From assembly GCA_041664985.1 (NCBI GenBank), contig JBAYJS010000044.1:1-8582 (forward strand): 8,582 nucleotides of DNA, given 5' to 3'. This document shows, piece after piece, positions 5,904 to 8,582 of this stretch (within the stretch, counting starts at the first letter, position 1; every line of letters starts with the position of its first letter). The stretch comes from JBAYJS01 sp041664985 (GTDB lineage: Bacteria > Patescibacteriota > Patescibacteriia > Buchananbacterales > UBA6539). A model generated the notes under the pieces. It was not told the origin of the DNA. It made no database searches and was given only the letters and a program-made list of their open reading frames with translations. Both the position numbers and the translations under genes were made by a program.

Positions 5904-7268
5904 TTAAAATTCGTAAATTTTATTAAACTCAGGAATTACCGGCGACAAATTTAATTTTTTTTCAATGTCATCAGCCAAAGCCAGGTTTGATTCCTTTTCA
6001 CCGTGGATAACAAAAATTTTACCGGGTTTTGGTTGGATAATTTTTTGTAACCAGGCCATTAATTTTGGATGATCCGCGTGGGAAGAATAACCGCCAATGG
6101 CTGAAACTTTGGCTTTGACTTTAATCTTTTGGCCGTCAATAATTACGGTTTTAGCACCATCCAAAAGCTCTCGGCCCAAAGACCCCGGCGCCTGATAAGC
6201 AATAATTAGAACGTGGCTTTTAGGATCAGTCAGATTTAATTTTAAATGATGAGGCATTCGGCCGCCGGTACACATGCCCGAACCGGCCAAAATAATTTTT
6301 GGATTGGGTGTAGTATTAATAGCCTTTGATTCCAAAACCGAGGGCGTATATTTTAAACCAGGAAAATTAAAAAGGTCGTCGCCTCTCATAATCCAATCTT
6401 TTGATTCTTGATCATACATATCAACATATTTTTTGTAAACGGCTGTGGCTTTAATCGCCAAAGGACTGTCAACAAATATTGGTAAATCAGGAATTTGATT
6501 GGCTTCTTGCAACTGATGAATTTCGTACAAAACTTCCTGCGTTCTTTCCAGAGCAAAGGCCGGAATCATCAAAACGCCGCCTTGGCCGACTGACTCGATG
6601 ATTGCTTGGCGCAAAAGTTGTTGTCTTTCTTCTTTTTGTTCATGGATTCGGCCGGCATAGGTTGACTCGATAAAAACCAAGTCAGCACCATCGATAAATT
6701 CCGTATCTTTGACAATCGGCGCCGGCGGATTGCCCAAATCACCGGAAAACACCAATTTCTTTTCTTGACCGTTTTCTTTGATAAAAACTTCAAAAATGGC
6801 CGAGCCTAAAATATGGCCGGCATCACGAATTTTAATTTTTATTTCTGGCGTAATTTCTTTTTCCTGTTCATATGGCCAGGGCGAAAAAAGAGGCAAAATT
6901 TCATTAACATCTTGCTCCAAATAAATCGGCTGAGTTTGATTTCTTTGCGCTTCAAGCAAAATGACATGGGCCGAATCCAAAAGAATGATTTCGGCAAAAT
7001 CCGCCGTCGCCGGCGTACAATAAATCTGGCCACCAAAACCTTCTTTGCCCAGTTTTGGCAATCGGCCGCAATGATCTAAATGAGCGTGAGTCAATAAAAC
7101 AAAATCAACCTGTTTAGGATTAAAAGAAAATTTTTCCAAATTATGCTGGGAAGCAAATTGTTCACCCTGAAACATCCCACAATCAACCAAAAATTTTGAT
7201 TTTTCAGTCTCAATTAAAATGCAGGAACCGGTCACGTCTTGGCAAGCGCCATGAAAAGAAATTTTCAT
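5904..7268 (-). CDS. MBL-fold/beta-CASP ribonuclease (CPSF73/TTHA0252-like)
   Basis: A 454-residue soluble metallo-beta-lactamase-fold RNA-processing nuclease with all key motifs. The MBL part has THAHLDH (H61, H63, D65, H66), GHILGSA (H152) and FSGDLG (D177). The beta-CASP part begins near 195 with FIESTYAGR (motif A acid E201) and IPAFALERTQEVLYEI (235-250). Motif B lies in GSGMCTGGRMPHHL (329-342; H340/H341), and motif C in GGYSSHADH (392-400; H397). The tail FVIHGEKES (419-427) supplies another ligand His. The C-terminal domain of RNase J is absent. Length and motifs match the RNA-specificity MBL proteins such as TTHA0252, which cleave RNA. Likely role: mRNA degradation or 3'-end processing in the cytoplasm, with two Zn2+. 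It starts 2 nt after the upstream NUDIX stop, with no Shine-Dalgarno in a purely AT-rich spacer, implying translational coupling. Confidence 0.95.
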   Translation of the reverse strand: MKISFHGACQDVTGSCILIETEKSKFLVDCGMFQGEQFASQHNLEKFSFNPKQVDFVLLTHAHLDHCGRLPKLGKEGFGGQIYCTPATADFAEIILLDSAHVILLEAQRNQTQPIYLEQDVNEILPLFSPWPYEQEKEITPEIKIKIRDAGHILGSAIFEVFIKENGQEKKLVFSGDLGNPPAPIVKDTEFIDGADLVFIESTYAGRIHEQKEERQQLLRQAIIESVGQGGVLMIPAFALERTQEVLYEIHQLQEANQIPDLPIFVDSPLAIKATAVYKKYVDMYDQESKDWIMRGDDLFNFPGLKYTPSVLESKAINTTPNPKIILAGSGMCTGGRMPHHLKLNLTDPKSHVLIIAYQAPGSLGRELLDGAKTVIIDGQKIKVKAKVSAIGGYSSHADHPKLMAWLQKIIQPKPGKIFVIHGEKESNLALADDIEKKLNLSPVIPEFNKIYEF

Positions 7269-7270
7269 AT

Positions 7271-7783
7271 TTAATTTTTTAAATTAATTATTTCTTTAGC
7301 CGCTTGCAAAAAAGCCAAGTCCCTGGCATTGATAATTCTGCCTTCGTAAATTTCTGGCTGGTCGGATTTAATCAGTTTGATTGCCTGATCAATTTCTACC
7401 CAAATCAATTTGAATTCGTCAAACAATTCTTCATCGGTAAATTCCGGCTCCATTTTTTTACCCACCAGTTTTGCCAGATAGCAAAAAGACTCTTGTTTTA
7501 ATTTCCACTGATCTTTGTATTCTAGAATTGATCCAACTTCGCCAATAACTTCAATTTCACAACCGGCTTCTTCTTTACATTCGCGCGCCAAAGCCTGCAT
7601 TTCATCTTCACCGGCTTCAATGCCGCCGCCGGGCAATTTATGGTAACAATGTTTTTTGACATCCATTAAAGCAATTTTATTTTCCGAATCAAAAATTACT
7701 GCTCTGACAGCTTGGCGAAAACGAAAATCTTTGGTTTGCTCTGGTGTAATATTATTAAGATTGACTACCGTTAATTGCTTCAT
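7271..7783 (-). CDS. NUDIX hydrolase (MutT-like)
   Basis: A 170-residue NUDIX enzyme hydrolysing a nucleoside diphosphate linked to some moiety X, using Mg2+. The Nudix box is complete: G53-x5-E59-x7-R67-E68-C-x-E71-E72-x-G74-C75, within LPGGGIEAGEDEMQ and ARECKEEAGCEI. The preceding strand AVRAVIFDSENKIALMDV (25-42) and KLPGGG are typical of MutT/ADP-ribose-type members. The substrate cannot be read from sequence; oxidised nucleotides, dNTPs or NDP-sugars are all possible. The C-terminal third (about 125-170) forms helices outside the core. It is second in the operon, 7 nt after the first NUDIX gene and 2 nt before the nuclease. The ATG at 7783 (MKQLTVVNLN) is the start; an extra N-terminal strand precedes the fold. 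Confidence 0.92.
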   Translation of the reverse strand: MKQLTVVNLNNITPEQTKDFRFRQAVRAVIFDSENKIALMDVKKHCYHKLPGGGIEAGEDEMQALARECKEEAGCEIEVIGEVGSILEYKDQWKLKQESFCYLAKLVGKKMEPEFTDEELFDEFKLIWVEIDQAIKLIKSDQPEIYEGRIINARDLAFLQAAKEIINLKN

Positions 7784-7790
7784 AACAATT

Positions 7791-8317
7791 TTAAAATTTA
7801 TTCAAATAATCAAATACCAATTTAAAATCAGCCAAGTCGGGCGCCCAAATTTCCGGTTCGCTTTTTAATTTTTCAATAATTTCTTTGGCAAAAAGCCATT
7901 TAATTTCAGAAACTTCATTGTCAGAAAAATTCAAATTTTTCTCATCACCCAAAAAATTAAAAAAATATATTTTGCCAAATTCATTATTATTGTGTTCGGA
8001 TTTTTTTACAATCGGTCCCAAAATAAAATCGCTTAATTTTAAATCCAAACCGACCTCTTCTTTGATTTCACTCAAAGCCGCGTCGTCATAACTTTCACCG
8101 CTTTTTAAATGGCCGCCAAAACGAGTATCCCATTTGTTTGGGCTGTGATCTTTATGCTTAGCCCGCAAATGAACCAAAAATTGAATTTGGTTATCAATTT
8201 TTCTAAAAAGATAAACATGCGCCGTTTGGTGCCAGTCGCCGAAAGTATGGACTTGTGACCTTAACCTTTTTTGGCCGGTTGGCTGGTTATTTTCGTCAAC
8301 GATATCTAAATATTCAT
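7791..8317 (-). CDS. NUDIX hydrolase, YfcD/IPP-isomerase-like, with unresolved or frameshifted start
   Basis: About 175 residues. The coding frame runs unbroken from a stop at 8333-8331 to TAA at 7791, but the first canonical in-frame start is TTG 8177, which would remove conserved sequence. Upstream of it the frame reads EYLDIVDENNQPTG, then RSQVHTFGDWHQTAHVYLF, the usual N-terminus of YfcD-type NUDIX proteins. The only nearby ATG (8317-8315) is one base out of frame and reads M-N-I-stop. One extra G would give MEYLDIVDENN. Numbering from that Met, the Nudix box is G69-x5-E75-x7-S83-E84-I-x-E87-E88-x-G90-L91, so the usual Arg is Ser. The strand FLVHLRAKHKD and KWDTRFGGHL precede it. Likely a pyrophosphohydrolase; YfcD itself is poorly characterised. 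It is first in the six-gene operon, behind a TATAAT promoter. It could be functional with a non-standard start, a sequencing error, or an early pseudogene. Confidence 0.82.
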
Positions 8318-8325
8318 GGTTTGGT

Positions 8326-8338
8326 ATACCTTATTATA
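8326..8338 (-). promoter_or_regulatory. Candidate -10 promoter of the six-gene operon
   Basis: Minus-strand TATAAT at 8338-8333 lies between the terminator behind the SpeD-type gene and the first NUDIX gene. A start point about 7 nt downstream falls near 8326, about 9 nt before the ATG at 8317. No good -35 is seen at 16-18 nt; TTGGTA lies at about 20 nt. AAGG (8332-8329) might serve as a weak ribosome site if it is transcribed, which this start point would not allow. Confidence 0.5.
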
Positions 8339-8375
8339 ATAACAAAAACTACCCCACTTACCAAATCAATCAACC

Positions 8376-8402
8376 AAAGCAAAAACCGCCAAACGGCGGC
8401 TT
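8376..8402 (-). terminator. Intrinsic terminator of the SpeD-type gene
   Basis: On the minus strand an 8-bp stem AAGCCGCC/GGCGGTTT (arms 8402-8395 and 8390-8383, one G-U pair) with a GTTT loop runs into TTTTTGCTTT. It begins 20 nt after the stop at 8423, a textbook position for an intrinsic terminator. Confidence 0.88.
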
Positions 8403-8422
8403 GCTGGTATGATTGGCAAATT

Positions 8423-8582
8423 TTAAGTTTTGGGGAATTGTTTACCACGATGGACAAAATTAATCTCTAACTCCGGCAAATCAAACATGTTCTTAAAATA
8501 ATTAGTGACAATTTCCCGATCGAAATCTTTACAAGAATAAATGTCGAAACTGACAAAACCTTTACTGGGGAAAGTGTGAACG
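8423..8582 (-). CDS. speD: S-adenosylmethionine decarboxylase-family protein (SpeD), C-terminal fragment
   Basis: The last 52 codons of a gene that enters from the right edge; no start is visible. The fragment begins VHTFPSKGFVSFDIYSC, matching the conserved segment after the pyruvoyl-forming serine in small prokaryotic AdoMet decarboxylases (consensus like TYPEHGYVSVDIFTCG). The Cys at fragment residue 17 corresponds to the catalytic proton-donor cysteine. The end EINFVHRGKQFPKT contains the usual closing RG. Known: SpeD makes decarboxylated AdoMet, the aminopropyl donor for spermidine, via self-cleavage and a pyruvoyl cofactor. Some bacterial SpeD homologues, including in candidate phyla, have become arginine or ornithine decarboxylases, and the residues deciding this are largely outside the window. 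It is in its own unit, closed by a strong terminator. Confidence 0.85.
   Translation of the reverse strand, partial: VHTFPSKGFVSFDIYSCKDFDREIVTNYFKNMFDLPELEINFVHRGKQFPKT

Noticed and set aside
8255..8470. Plus-strand open frame of 71 codons
   Set aside because: It crosses the SpeD-type terminator, the operon promoter and coding parts of two minus-strand genes, and its translation has no family-like features.
1..8582. Recoded UGA (as in some candidate phyla)
   Set aside because: All genes read through without in-frame TGA, and all visible Trp codons in motifs are TGG.

Overview
The window reads as a gene-dense, AT-rich (roughly 35-40% GC by eye) bacterial chromosome segment. I see no tRNA, rRNA, CRISPR array, insertion sequence or phage gene. 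Very short intergenic gaps, weak or absent Shine-Dalgarno sites, near-leaderless promoters, a small lysine-rich tail-anchored protein and a TTHA0252-like beta-CASP nuclease all fit a member of the Candidate Phyla Radiation (Patescibacteria). That placement is inference from style and gene content; no marker gene is present. UGA is not needed as a sense codon in any gene, and every complete gene ends in TAA or TAG.

Left part (about 1-2954, plus strand): a three-gene unit. It holds the 3' part of a soluble protein with MgtE-N and two CBS domains (5' end outside the window), then an NRAMP-family transporter whose metal-site motifs are those of the magnesium-type branch rather than the classical Mn/Fe branch, then a polytopic membrane protein with an HExxH motif resembling M50-type metallopeptidases. 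The first two probably work together: the MgtE-N/CBS module is the Mg2+-sensing part of MgtE channels, here detached and placed next to a different carrier. The unit ends in a striking nested inverted repeat (2948-3033) shared with the convergent gene on the other strand.

Middle part (3032-4402, minus strand): a cation diffusion facilitator with an HxxxD/HxxxD Zn2+-type site and three tandem C-terminal cytoplasmic domains instead of one. It is a separate transcription unit, with an extended -10 promoter only about 10 nt before its ATG and an upstream terminator separating it from the operon behind it.

Right part (4501-about 8317, minus strand): a compact six-gene operon with gaps of 2-11 nt. 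In transcription order it holds a YfcD/IPP-isomerase-like NUDIX hydrolase, a second NUDIX hydrolase, an MBL/beta-CASP ribonuclease, a 78-residue membrane-anchored small protein, a P-loop kinase-like protein and a YhhQ-type queuosine-precursor transporter. The theme is loosely nucleotide and RNA metabolism plus salvage. The first NUDIX gene has conserved N-terminal coding sequence well upstream of any in-frame ATG, GTG or TTG; the nearest ATG is one base out of frame. This indicates a single-base indel, an assembly error or an unorthodox start.

Right edge (8423-8582, minus strand): the last 52 codons of an S-adenosylmethionine decarboxylase-type (SpeD) gene, followed by a clear intrinsic terminator. 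No wholly new system is evident. The best leads are the split MgtE-sensor/NRAMP pair, the three-domain CDF tail, the nested convergent palindrome and the displaced NUDIX start.
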